Part shown: positions 11,952 through 22,019 of the stretch, piece by piece
Position numbering within the stretch: the first letter of the stretch is position 1
Layout of the letters: each line of letters opens with the position of its first letter
From: Asparagopsis taxiformis
Lineage: Eukaryota > Rhodophyta > Florideophyceae > Bonnemaisoniales > Bonnemaisoniaceae
Direction: 5' to 3'
Assembly (NCBI GenBank): GCA_030407315.1
Contig: JALQPE010000012.1
Coordinates: 293,416 to 357,415, forward strand
Length of the DNA: 64,000 nt
Position numbers and translations under genes: made by a program
Notes under the pieces: model-generated
The model's input: the letters and a program-made list of their open reading frames with translations, nothing else
Told to the model about the DNA's origin: nothing
Databases searched by the model: none

Positions 11952-14900
11952 ATGGAATGCAAGTATGAAGGGTGCTACTACTGCGTAGATGCTTATGCGC
12001 TCGCGCTGCATGAGCGAACGTGTCGCTACCGTTTCAACCCCTCTCCCCAACATTTCAACAACGCTCGTGTCCCTGCCGTCACCCATGAGTCTGCTCGAAA
12101 CGGCGACCATGATTCCCCGCAACCCAGCTCCCCAGACCCAGAATCTGGTCGTGCTTCCTCCAGCGACTCACCCTGTGACGCTCCACTGCCGCCAACCTCA
12201 ACCCCCTCCCGCGCAGACCTTCTCGTGCAATCCCTCGCCGCCAGTCTCACAACCCTCGAGTACAAGGCCGGCGCTGGCCGCGTGAGCGAAGTCATCACCA
12301 TCCTACAAGACCCCGCATTCTCCCTAGAAAAGTTCAACAGCGCTGTTCGCACCGTAGAAGAATGTCGCCACGTTACCGCTTCCATGGTCGAAACACATTT
12401 CCGCACCGAAGGTTACAAGAGCCAAATCATTCCAGACAAAACTGGTAAGTACTCGGCACAGCTGTACCTCCGCGACCCAGTCGACATGCTCCGCAGGCAG
12501 TTAGCACTGGCTAACGACCAAAATACTCTCTTCCACCCCTCCCCACAGACCGCCCCAGACGGCACCGCAATATTTTCTCATCCCCTACACACAGAATTCG
12601 CGAAAACGCTGCACCAGGTTACTAGACAGCGCGTGCAGCTCTCGGAAGATCCACAGGTCGTATGGGCAGCGGAAACTGATCCCACACCTTCCTCCTTTGC
12701 CGGCCTCCTCCAAGTGTACTCCAACAAGAGCAGCACAAGCCTCAAGAGCTCCGCAATCGTCGCATACCCCATACACGTCACACTGCTCAACTTCTCCGTC
12801 CCCCTCCGTCGCCACTGCATCCGTACCGGCCTCACCATCGTCGGGTATCTTCCGTACATTGTGAACCCTTCGTCCAACGCCTTGTTCGGTGATGAAATGC
12901 CGACAACCTCTAGTTCTGCTAGTCGCGCTCGCAAAATTGATATTCTTCATAAAGCACTCGAAAAAGTGTTTTCGTCCCTATCCACCGCGTTCTCTTCCGG
13001 GTTCCCTTGCACAGACTCCACTGCAACTGCCCGCCAATGCTTTCCCATCCTAGCCAATTATTGCTGCGACTTTCCAGAAGCCGAAGAGCTGTCATGCACT
13101 CGCAAAAGCACTACCACCACACATCCCTGCCACCGCTGCTACATCCCCGCCACTCAACTTGAATCCACCGCGTCACACCAGCCCCGCTCCCTCGATGATA
13201 CACGCTCTGCACGCCAAGAGAGCGCTCAGGAGCATAAAACTGCTCCGCTCGAAGCTCCCTCCCTCCTCGAACAACACTCTGTCCTCGAATCGACCGCTCT
13301 TTTACCCACCAACAGTCCCCTAGACCCCTACAACATTTTCTCCTTCGAGCCTCTGCACAATCTCCACCTCGGCATCTCAAAGCTCATCAAACAGTGCATT
13401 GTCAACCGCCTCAGCTCCCCAGACCTCACCACCACCACTGCCTCCCATTCCGGGACACCTCGCACCTTCAAGAAGGTGAAAAAATCCATCCTCGCCGGCT
13501 CAAACAGCATTCTGTCCGCTATCGAACGCGACTACTACATCACCGGTCTTCATGTCGACTTCTCCAAGGGTGAGAAGGGCACCAATTTGAACGGCCACTT
13601 CACGGAGGACGGCATACGCGGCATGCTCGCAGCCAAAGACTATCACCATGTCGACATGGTGTTCCCTTTCATCGCAGCATTCATTGACACATGCTGTGAC
13701 GAAGTAGAGACAGCCCCTCTCACTTCCATCTGCACGCAATACTCTGACCTCGTCGCATGGGTCATGAAACGCGGTCGCATTAAGCACTGGACTGCCGCCG
13801 AACTCGAAAGCCTCCAGAACTCCATTTCCTATTTCAAACAATCAATGCTCTCCACCCTCGGCCCATTCCACACCACAGGTCTCAAAACTTTCAAGTTCTA
13901 TCTTCTTGACCATCTTCCCGGTGACTTGCAGAGATATGGCGCCCTGGAACACATCGATGCAGGCCCCTACGAACACTCGCATCTTCTGTTCAAACAGAGT
14001 TATAGGAAAACCTCTCGAAGGCGCTCCACAGCCATGGAAGAGACTATTCGCCACATGGAATTCTCCTTGGCCACTCCAACTGGTCATACCCCATCGAACA
14101 CATTGGGAAACGCACGCATGATATCGCCCACAGACGGTGCAGTACTCGTTCGCGACGGATTCACCGTTGCACTGCACGACTTTGCCTCCCTGCTGCCCGA
14201 TGCAACCCTCCTCGTTGCAGATATCGACGGACAGCCCGATCCTGCCACTCTTTTGCCTCTGCACAACTCCTCGTTCCCGTCTGGCACCATAACGCTATTC
14301 CAGCAACTCGGTGACACAGCTGCACAAGCGTTCCTCACCCTCGCTAGACTGCGCGCCACAGCAGAAGGCCCTCCAATACATGACATGGACATTTCCGTCA
14401 CCGTGGTAAAGTCCGCCTACGTCATGGGAGGGTACGTCCCAGATGCCGACGACTTTGACCCGCACAGTGGCATGCTTCGCCCCACAAACGTGTCGAGGCA
14501 CAAGCAGCAGCGCGTCTTTGCAACTTCATCATTCGGCCCCGCAAAGAGATCGCAGTACTCCTTTGTCGTCATCTCCGGAACTGCCGATGACTACAGAACC
14601 ATATGGGTAGGGCGCGTCCTGGCACTGGTACGCCTGCAGTCTCCAAACCTGTTTCAACCTGTAGAACTCGCTTTCGTTCAGTATATGACCTGCTTTGCCC
14701 CAAAAACCGCTGTGGAAAAATCACTTGGGTGCATTTGTTTAAAGTGGTCCACATGGGACCCGGACAACGGATCCGTTGACAGCAATGACACTGCATCCCA
14801 CAGTACAGGTGGTCCTTGGTTTGACCTCATTCCTGCATCTACTATATCTGGCACCGTGCACATCGTACGAAGTAACTTTCCAGTCAAGCCATTTACGAAA

Positions 14901-14990
14901 CAAATGCACTGGTCGGACCACCGTTTCTATCTCAACCGCTTCTACACCAACACTGATTACCAGTTCACAGATGATAATGAAGAAGAATAA
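11952..14990 (+). CDS. Plavaka/CMC-like transposase, 1012 aa
   Basis: The protein begins with a short Cys/His cluster (C8-x2-C11-x8-H20-x4-C25) that fits a zinc finger. After a Ser/Pro-rich linker, from about residue 170, come YLRDPVDMLRRQL, then a segment with SNKSSTSLK...YPIHVTLLNFS...RRH and VGYLPYI. This order (RDP box, then the stretch before a conserved YPxxxTLxN box, then GYLP) is typical of fungal Plavaka and related CACTA/Mirage/Chapaev transposases. Further on, F-E-P-L-H-N-L-H-L-G-I resembles the conserved LHxxxLG box of the same group. The frame is open from ATG to stop, so the copy may still be functional. Family assignment is from motif memory; catalytic acids were not assigned. 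The gene converges with 15068-17431, with only 77 bp between the stops. Confidence 0.7.
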   Translation: MECKYEGCYYCVDAYALALHERTCRYRFNPSPQHFNNARVPAVTHESARNGDHDSPQPSSPDPESGRASSSDSPCDAPLPPTSTPSRADLLVQSLAASLTTLEYKAGAGRVSEVITILQDPAFSLEKFNSAVRTVEECRHVTASMVETHFRTEGYKSQIIPDKTGKYSAQLYLRDPVDMLRRQLALANDQNTLFHPSPQTAPDGTAIFSHPLHTEFAKTLHQVTRQRVQLSEDPQVVWAAETDPTPSSFAGLLQVYSNKSSTSLKSSAIVAYPIHVTLLNFSVPLRRHCIRTGLTIVGYLPYIVNPSSNALFGDEMPTTSSSASRARKIDILHKALEKVFSSLSTAFSSGFPCTDSTATARQCFPILANYCCDFPEAEELSCTRKSTTTTHPCHRCYIPATQLESTASHQPRSLDDTRSARQESAQEHKTAPLEAPSLLEQHSVLESTALLPTNSPLDPYNIFSFEPLHNLHLGISKLIKQCIVNRLSSPDLTTTTASHSGTPRTFKKVKKSILAGSNSILSAIERDYYITGLHVDFSKGEKGTNLNGHFTEDGIRGMLAAKDYHHVDMVFPFIAAFIDTCCDEVETAPLTSICTQYSDLVAWVMKRGRIKHWTAAELESLQNSISYFKQSMLSTLGPFHTTGLKTFKFYLLDHLPGDLQRYGALEHIDAGPYEHSHLLFKQSYRKTSRRRSTAMEETIRHMEFSLATPTGHTPSNTLGNARMISPTDGAVLVRDGFTVALHDFASLLPDATLLVADIDGQPDPATLLPLHNSSFPSGTITLFQQLGDTAAQAFLTLARLRATAEGPPIHDMDISVTVVKSAYVMGGYVPDADDFDPHSGMLRPTNVSRHKQQRVFATSSFGPAKRSQYSFVVISGTADDYRTIWVGRVLALVRLQSPNLFQPVELAFVQYMTCFAPKTAVEKSLGCICLKWSTWDPDNGSVDSNDTASHSTGGPWFDLIPASTISGTVHIVRSNFPVKPFTKQMHWSDHRFYLNRFYTNTDYQFTDDNEEE

Positions 14991-15067
14991 ATCTAAATAG
15001 CAGCACTCTATTGATAATGTACTACATGATAAGCCTTCTAGCCAACGTCACATTTACTGCACTAATT

Positions 15068-17431
15068 TCAACCATCCTCCATTACGCCAAAACTGTTATC
15101 CGCAATTGCTGCATGGCTCCGCTCCATGCCCCCATACTGTGGGGCATTGATTTCGACATTCAGGTTTGCACTCAGGTGTCCAGCATATGGGTCAACGACG
15201 AAAAGTTCTGCGCCAATTAGTCCTTGCGCAATCACACAATCCATTACAGCACCGAGGTTTGACGTAATATGCGATTGAATCCAATCCTCGGACACTAGAA
15301 CAAGTGATGAGCAGCGGTTTACATCATCAACGACATGAACAATTCCAGACCCCTCTCCGCTTTGCCACACTTCAACAGCCTCTCTCGTCACAGTACGGCT
15401 TGCAAACACATGCCGTGACCGTGCACTAGTCCGCTGTTCGCTCTCGACAACGTCCGTTTCTTCCCTTGCTTGCGAGCCTTGGAGACAAGACATGCAGTAC
15501 ACCACCATACCAACTAATTGCTGAAAAGCTACCCCCACATATTGACTGTACCGCCTTGTAAACTCCTTCTGCCGTGCACCTCCTTTCCCCTTCGGTTCAT
15601 CCAAACACTCCACAGTAGTCACTAGCCAAGCATCCAGGCGCGCCAGCGTTAGTATGCTCGTCTCTATGTCCATTACTTGTTCTGGTCGTATCGAATAACC
15701 CCTGAAGATGTCCAGCACATTCACAGCTACTCGGTTGTTAAACAATGCATCACCATTCACTTCCATTTCGAAGCTGTCAGGAACCATGCCTTTGCTGTAT
15801 CGCAGCTCTGAGAACGGTGCCGTTTGCCACCTCCCCATATCCAAATCACCGTTGCTTTCCCATTTCAAAAGCTTCTTAGACGCTTCGCGCTTTTGATCCT
15901 CTCGCTCGTCCATCTCAGCTCGCGTCGTCAGCATCGTGCATCTAGACATTAATTTCGTGTACCCCAGCGAACCGAACAATCTGTCCCTCGCATTACGCTT
16001 CCGTGCACTCATCACGTCGGACAGTTTCTGCGTCACCTTCACTTTCAATTCCTTGCTCCCTGCCACAGCCTCTTGACAGCACACACGCTGCTCCTCATCG
16101 GAAAACACATCACACCACGGACTTTGACGCAGTACGTGTCGCACCAAGTCATTCAGCAGATCACTCTCGTCTCTGTACGAAGGTGTATACCACTGCAGAT
16201 TCTTGATGATATAGCCCGGAGGGGTAGCAATATATCCTACACCGTTTTCGCTCCAAAGTGTCCCTTCTACCGGCTCTACCTCGATGGTACGTCCAGTCCA
16301 ACGTCTCCGCGTTTGTTCCGCTATAGGGTCCAGCTCCATAGTCTCGTTCTTGCACCACTTTGTCAGGTTTTCCTCAACCGCCCTAAGAACTCCAAGGTAT
16401 TTCACAGGAATGGCTTTCTGTATTTTCGACTTACCGCCACCGTGATCACTGATTCTACCTGTTCTCGCAATTGCAGTAAGGCTGGCATTTTCCGCCTACA
16501 GAGTCTTCACCTTAGCCTCTAACGCAACTATCTCCGTGGTGAGCGCCTTGTTTGCTATGTCCTGGCTAAACACTTTTTTCTCCAGCTCCACGATCTTCTT
16601 CTGCGCATTGATGCGACTCGCCATTAAATCGATGGATTCCGGCGGATGCAACCTCTCTGCCCTCACCGTCCCCCCATCTCCCACGCTATCGGGATTATGA
16701 TGTCCTCCATCGGCAAATGCCTGACGTCGCGGGGGCGTTACGCGCATATTTGGCACCAATGACAGTCTGTTGTGACGAGGCCCGCACTCCGGCTGCTCTC
16801 TCCCTTCAGTACAGCCTGACCGCCGATGATAGTTGGCATCCTGTGAACGTTGCTCAGAAACAACATCCCTTGCCGCTATCCTCGGGTCCCTGACTGCATT
16901 ACCTGCTGGGGCTGATGTACTCGTCATAGTTGGCGCAGTGGGGGTCACAGCCTGCAGTGTCTCGCGAACCCCCGGCTGGGACTCCGTCTGCAGCACCTCC
17001 GCATCTGCCAACCCGGGAGGAAGTACCTTTGCCATAGCACTCTGCCGCAATTCCAACATGTTTTGAGCCACTATCATGTCATCATCATGATGTTCACTGT
17101 CCCTGCGAGCACGCTTGCCTCGGTCAAGCCCCATCTCTCTCCGCGCCGTTCCTCCTTCCTCACTTTCTCGCTGCGGATCCCCAGTTCTGCGCCGGTCCGT
17201 CTTGCGACTACCGGACCGCGGTTCAATGCTGCCGATAGACCCAGACCGCTTCTCCGCACGAGATTGTCGGGCACTCGATACAGCAGCTGCTGACCGGGGT
17301 TTTCTGGAGGCCCGGAGGCTTTGGAGCTTTCTTCGCAATACGCGGCGGCATAATGAAGCTTTCCCGGAAGCGATGGAACGATTGAGTTGCACGAGATACA
17401 AAAAAGATTGCTGTATAGTGTCGGTAACCAC
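15068..17431 (-). CDS. Coiled-coil accessory protein of the transposon (possible 93-bp intron)
   Basis: Two open stretches on the minus strand, 17431-16496 and the frame from about 16495 to 15068, are in the same frame and separated only by one TAG at 16498-16496. A GTGAAG donor at 16510 and an ATACAG acceptor give a 93-bp intron (about 16510-16418) that removes the stop and keeps the frame, so a spliced gene is likely; a simple nonsense mutation is the alternative. The N-terminal third is charged and Arg/Ser-rich and ends in a heptad-like coiled coil (around INAQKKIVELEKKVFSQD). The C-terminal part is globular with no recognised domain. In CACTA elements a second protein binds the subterminal repeats; a similar role here is inference from position only. 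Confidence 0.6.
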
Positions 17432-17584
17432 AACGGTCTGCGATGAACGTTCAGGTCAGGTCAAGTACCGGAGAATACGCCAACAGTCCAGATTGTATAC
17501 GGTAGGCAGTCATCAACAGTATTTAATGAGGTACAATTACAGCTGTCGAGCTAGGCCGCGAGCACCCCTATGTCCGGAAGACGT

Positions 17585-17790
17585 CCTGATTTGAATTAAA
17601 ATTTGGGCTATTCTCAAAAACATGCACATGTGAACATGTTTTTGAGATGGGGGTGTGCCGTACGGCACAATCGACCTGCTGAAATCGATGTTTTTTGCAA
17701 TATTTTTTTCTGCCCTAAATTGTAGAATTTCTGGGCTGGACAGCAATGCAACTGAGCTGGACATCCACCGGGCGTCCATTTCAACTTGGT
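17585..17790 (-). repeat. Inner inverted repeat, left copy
   Basis: Reverse complement of 21550-21735 over about 180 bp. It contains a hairpin (CTCAAAAACATG with CATGTTTTTGAG, near 17617-17650) and a perfect 16-bp palindrome TGTGCCGTACGGCACA near 17655. Both are kept in the copies at 21550-21735 and 22886-23054. Confidence 0.92.
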
Positions 17791-18011
17791 CTTGTATTTT
17801 GCATCTGCACGCATAACAGCAACAAAGCCGTCAGGTTCACTGCTCGGACGAAGTGCACCTGGAGTGTGAACGATTGGTTTTTGACAGGCGAGTACTGCTG
17901 AATAGGTTTCACCCTGGACTAATGGTGGCTGGACATGCTGCATTATATGATATAATTCAACTCTGGAACGTAGCTTTATTTGTAGTCGAAATGAAAACAT
18001 CTTTCGTGACC

Positions 18012-20465
18012 CTAATTCCATTCTCTAAACGCTGTCCCATAATGAACGTAGAGCTCCTGCCCTGGACAGATATCGCGGATTGCACGTACTACGATGATCT
18101 TCGGATTTTCTAGGTCCTTCGCCTTGAGCTTCTTCCCCGTCGAACCGCTGCTGTAGTTCTCGACAAACTCGACGTTGGCCATCCGCCTGGTGTCTTCCGC
18201 CGGAGTGTCCTCACCTCGCAAATACCGCGGGTCGTTGATGAACTGCGCCGAACAGAACGGAGCCGGAACAATCCAAATTGGATGCTCGATGTTTTCGTCG
18301 TCCTCCGCTGTTGCATACAGCTTGATGGCATACATCAAGAATGTTTCCTTCGTTATCGCCATGTGACCCTCTCCGTACGCGAACCGCATCGACTCCTTGC
18401 TCATATCAGAGTACACAACAGTTCCGTAGTATGCACATACTTCGTCGCCAACATTAAAGGTCTGTTCAGCGAAGAGCCCTCTTCCTGCATTTGGATGCTT
18501 AATCAGCGATGGTCGAACGCTCAATTTTTTCGCAACACAATCGTGTGCCCGCATCACGCGAGGGTTTTCAGTTTGCAACCAGCGGCGCAGGGAAGGTGGC
18601 CAATAATGTACCGGTTTTTCCATGTGCTCGTGCGACGCAATCGACTCTGGGCACAGCTGCCAGAGGTACTGCCGAATATATTTCGGGAACCTCTGGTACA
18701 GGGGAAGGCCAGGTGGGGGTTCGATGATCCTGCGTTCCCTCTGTGTACGCATCGTGACAGAGGGGGACGCCAAGAACTTCTCAGCACTCTGTTTCGCTTC
18801 TGTCGTGACCCTCATGTCAGTGTTGTTTGAAAGAATTACACGTGACATGACTGCACACAGCTTTGGAAGCGATCGTGCCACACACAATTTGTCCATGTCA
18901 CTGCCGACGAAAACACGGTGCTCAGGCAAGCTCATAGCTGCTTTTCCCGTTGCGAAAGTGCCAGAGAATGGATCGACAACAATATCACCAGGCTGTGAAT
19001 GCTGGCTGATCAACTCCATCATGAGAGCGACGCTCTTCTGCTCTGCACGAACTCTGACCGTAGCACCGGTTGTGCTCCTTGTTCGCCACACCATCTCATT
19101 CGAATCGATGGCGGGCATATTGATGGTGACGTTGCACCACGCCGGGTACGTGCCGTCCATGTATCCGTGGTTCCTATAGGCCACCATCTCGCTTCCGGTC
19201 TTGAACGGAACACCTCGCTTCCAGAAGTGGATAGCGACCTCTGCCATGTTCATGCGTTGGTACCTCTTCCGCCCCAGCATTTGATAGAGGTGCCCAGGTA
19301 GTCGGACAAACAACAGAGGTACCTCGTCAACGAAGAAAACTGAATTCCGAACGACGTCCTCCTCGTCCTCCTCCTCCTCATCCGCACTTTCTTCGCCACT
19401 GTGCTGCGATGCTTCGGAGTCCGAATTCATGGACGTAACCTCTTCTTCATCCGACCCGTCATCACTGGCAGCAGCATCGGTTGGGCCTTCTGACTGCGGT
19501 CCTTTGTACGTTTCCAAGTAATGGAACCATTCGTAGAACTGCAAAACGGAGCAGAACACGATGCCGTGGCCACCGGGGCGCAACAGCTCGTCAAACACTT
19601 CGATGCTAGCCTGCATATCTTCTGCAGTTAGCCTGTCGTACGAAGAGTTGGAATCGTTCCTCTTACGACGAACATTGTAGGGCGGATCAGTCAGAATGAG
19701 CTGAACGTTGCCCGTGATGGGCACGTGTTCTCGGCTCTCGTCGGCACTGACCAAATCTTCGAAAGGGACGTCGTACACCCGGCAATACTGACTCATTTTC
19801 GAAAGAAAGTCCTTTGCGAGAGCCTGCCCTTCACTTTCCTGCTCTTCTGTCGCATGGGGTGACGGTGACGGGGGAGACGGCCCTTGGGCAGTAAGACTGG
19901 TCCTCCCAGGCCCAAGTTGAAGCCTGGTTGTGTGTCTTGTCGACGGAACCAAACCTCTCCCTCCTGTGTTGCGACGAGTGGGAGTGTCATCAACCGGCTT
20001 GGGGACCTTTTCTGCGTCCGCGGCTTGTGGTGCCGGGCGGAGGACAGCCATAACGTCTTCGTCGAGGGTGTCAAAGTACGCTGGCAGCTTGTCCGGATTT
20101 CCGCTTGACAAGTATATTTCCAGCGCCCCCCAGCGGTCGGACTCCGGCCAGGTGTACAGGTCCGGGTTGACGATAAGAAACTGCAACCGGTCGAAGAACT
20201 TCCTCACAAGGTCCCTAAATGCACTGTGCTGCGCACTGGTTCTTGTCTCTACTTTTCCACCATATCCATCAGGATGAGATAGGGGAGCTTTGTCGTGGTA
20301 GAGATCTAGCTTCTGCTCCATCGGTGCGAATAGACCTTCATCGAGCACGTCAAACCAATGCTCACTGCTGTCGAAAATGATGTACGGCGCCATCAACTCT
20401 TCGAAGCTGGAAAACTTTGCGGCGAAGGCCACATCGGTCCAAGCATGGTATAAAACTTGAACCAC
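18012..20465 (-). CDS. Beta-class DNA amino-methyltransferase fused to a SET domain
   Basis: Residues in this 817-aa frame: DPPYN at 260-264 (motif IV) follows a short strand LILT; GDIVVDPFSGTFATGKAA at 493-509 (motif I, AdoMet pocket) comes after it. This IV-then-I order marks beta-class DNA methyltransferases, and DPPY is usual for N6-adenine enzymes, although some N4-cytosine enzymes also have it. A low-complexity acidic insert (about 321-372) separates the two motifs. The C-terminus is a SET domain: GRGLFAEQTFNVGDEV at 661-676, the FINDP box near 742 and ELYVHYG at 804-810, matching the start, the Asn box and the final Tyr of SET lysine methyltransferases. The usual NHS is IND here. Pre-SET and post-SET cysteines are not seen. 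Known for the families: DNA amino-methylation and histone lysine methylation. Inference: one protein writes both marks. Its 5' end overlaps 20393-21205 in another frame. Confidence 0.85.
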   Translation of the reverse strand: MVQVLYHAWTDVAFAAKFSSFEELMAPYIIFDSSEHWFDVLDEGLFAPMEQKLDLYHDKAPLSHPDGYGGKVETRTSAQHSAFRDLVRKFFDRLQFLIVNPDLYTWPESDRWGALEIYLSSGNPDKLPAYFDTLDEDVMAVLRPAPQAADAEKVPKPVDDTPTRRNTGGRGLVPSTRHTTRLQLGPGRTSLTAQGPSPPSPSPHATEEQESEGQALAKDFLSKMSQYCRVYDVPFEDLVSADESREHVPITGNVQLILTDPPYNVRRKRNDSNSSYDRLTAEDMQASIEVFDELLRPGGHGIVFCSVLQFYEWFHYLETYKGPQSEGPTDAAASDDGSDEEEVTSMNSDSEASQHSGEESADEEEEDEEDVVRNSVFFVDEVPLLFVRLPGHLYQMLGRKRYQRMNMAEVAIHFWKRGVPFKTGSEMVAYRNHGYMDGTYPAWCNVTINMPAIDSNEMVWRTRSTTGATVRVRAEQKSVALMMELISQHSQPGDIVVDPFSGTFATGKAAMSLPEHRVFVGSDMDKLCVARSLPKLCAVMSRVILSNNTDMRVTTEAKQSAEKFLASPSVTMRTQRERRIIEPPPGLPLYQRFPKYIRQYLWQLCPESIASHEHMEKPVHYWPPSLRRWLQTENPRVMRAHDCVAKKLSVRPSLIKHPNAGRGLFAEQTFNVGDEVCAYYGTVVYSDMSKESMRFAYGEGHMAITKETFLMYAIKLYATAEDDENIEHPIWIVPAPFCSAQFINDPRYLRGEDTPAEDTRRMANVEFVENYSSGSTGKKLKAKDLENPKIIVVRAIRDICPGQELYVHYGTAFREWN

Positions 20466-21205
20466 GTAACAAGCTCGATTAGTGCTTTTCCGATGGGCTG
20501 GGACGCGTGCGGCTTCGTTCCCTCTTCGGCCGCGTCGCCTATTCGGCGACGCGGCAGGTTCTTGTTGTGATTTCGGATGATAGACAACGCTTGGAAATAC
20601 ATCAATACCTCGAACGTTTCCGGTGGAGCAAGAACGAAGGCGCTTGGTTCCCCGCGCTGCGGCGCCTGTAGTGGCGAAGGAAGCATGTTACATCCAATAA
20701 GGAAGGTCTGCGGCACGATCCCAGAAAGGATGCAGTGCTCAACCCATTGCCCGATACGCTCATCCTGTCTTGAAAACTCGGCAATGGGTAATGCCAGACG
20801 AACAATCTGCTTGGCTCGCTCAACGTTCATCTCTGCCATGACGATTTCGGCAACATCCGCCTCGACTCCAGCATTCTTCGAACGACCGCTGAAGGACATG
20901 CTGAGTCGACCTTGCAGCGCCAGAAATTGTTCTTCCGTGCCCTGCGCAACCCAAGCGCCAAGGTCCGCGTATGTGAAACCTCCCGGCTTGTCCGTCAAGT
21001 CTGCGAAACTTGAGTGGGCGAATAAATCCAGCAAGAGGCGGAGGAAGTCTTTGCCAGCGAGAGTAGTTTCGCGGGCGGCGCGACCTACGTTTCGACGTGT
21101 ACCCATGTCACTAGAATCCTCCCAAGGGCTAGCGGGTTCGCGCAGAATTGGCACGGTTGCGTCGTCAACGATCGGATTGCTGTTGCGCCTGCGCTTATTC
21201 GTCAT
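20393..21205 (-). CDS. Probable N-terminal part of the methyltransferase-SET protein
   Basis: The 270-aa frame starts with a basic tail (M-T-N-K-R-R-R) and a mostly helical, charged body with no domain I recognise. Its last 24 codons overlap the start of the methyltransferase frame (20465-20393). In the overlap this frame turns into sequence without clear character, while the other frame gives plausible protein (YHAWTDVAFAAKF), as expected for a frameshift or a short intron near 20460-20475. I read the two as one gene of roughly 1,050-1,080 codons. Two separate proteins remain possible. The start lies about 340 bp inside the right inverted repeat. Confidence 0.6.
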   Translation of the reverse strand: MTNKRRRNSNPIVDDATVPILREPASPWEDSSDMGTRRNVGRAARETTLAGKDFLRLLLDLFAHSSFADLTDKPGGFTYADLGAWVAQGTEEQFLALQGRLSMSFSGRSKNAGVEADVAEIVMAEMNVERAKQIVRLALPIAEFSRQDERIGQWVEHCILSGIVPQTFLIGCNMLPSPLQAPQRGEPSAFVLAPPETFEVLMYFQALSIIRNHNKNLPRRRIGDAAEEGTKPHASQPIGKALIELVTWFKFYTMLGPMWPSPQSFPASKS

Positions 21206-21529
21206 AATGGAATGAGTGGAAATTCGGTACAGGATGGCGACCGCTCGGCGAGACAGTCAAATTTGACGACGTATCTCGTGACGTTTGCACTCTTTCGTGA
21301 GGAACACTGGTTGATATCGAACGGAACAGAGTATACGGGTACACAGCACTGGAAAGGTCTTGAAACCCGTAACCGGTGTAGGTAATAGGTTGTGACGGAT
21401 ACGTGGTAGAGAAAAATTTTAAAAAGATTGTGATTCCCTGTCTTTGAGTGTTGTACTGCACGGCCGCCATGGCGGCTGTGACTGCAGTCACATAGGTTGT
21501 CACAGGTGCATCACGCTTACCAGGTGAGC

Positions 21530-21735
21530 GACATCCGGATGGCCACTGGACATGGGGATGTCCAGCTCAGATGCATTGCTGGCCAGACCAGAAATTCTAC
21601 AATTTCGGGCAGAAAAAATATTGCAAAAAACATCGATTTGGGCGGTCGATTGTGCCGTACGGCACATCCCCATCTCAAAAACATGTTCACATGTGCATGT
21701 TTTTGAGAATAGCCCAAATTTTAATTCAAATCAGG
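21530..21735 (+). repeat. Inner inverted repeat, right copy
   Basis: Pairs with 17585-17790. Contains GGGGATGTCCAGCTCAGATG at the inner side, the GTGCCGTACGGCAC palindrome near 21651 and the AAAAACATG/CATGTTTTT hairpin, then ends TTAATTCAAATCAGG. Confidence 0.92.
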
Positions 21736-22019
21736 ATGCAGATATTCGTCTTCTAGCATTGTCAGAACACATTCGTATAACCACATTTGGAGAACCTGAG
21801 CCCACAGCTATCGGTTTTGGCGGGAGCTAAGCCATATCTCATATAATCAGTAACTACTTCCCGCCAGCTGAGTGGTGGAACCCGTGCTATTTCTACCAAC
21901 GAGACATACGGGGTGTCAACTCGGCAATCGTATATGATTCGGGTGCTAAATTTATTCAAGAGACGAATGGGCTTCGAAATGGAGCCCAACAACGTCTTCT
22001 TGTGATCCATGGGTATAGG

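Larger units (their letters stand above)
17585..21735. mobile_element. 4.15-kb inverted-repeat unit carrying a methyltransferase-SET gene
   Basis: The left end starts CCTGATTTGAATTAAAATTT and the right end is its reverse complement. The inverted repeats run about 185-210 bp and enclose only the minus-strand coding region 21205-18012, leaving about 220 bp on one side and 340 bp on the other. No transposase lies inside. The inner part of the repeats holds GGATGTCCAGCT, close to the GGAYGTCC motifs of the surrounding transposon, so the same transposase might move both. No clear target duplication flanks it. It could be a nested non-autonomous element or a cargo cassette of the large transposon. 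Confidence 0.7.

Noticed and set aside
16003..16522. Plus-strand frames over the accessory gene
   Set aside because: Shadow frames of the minus-strand gene with no recognisable features.
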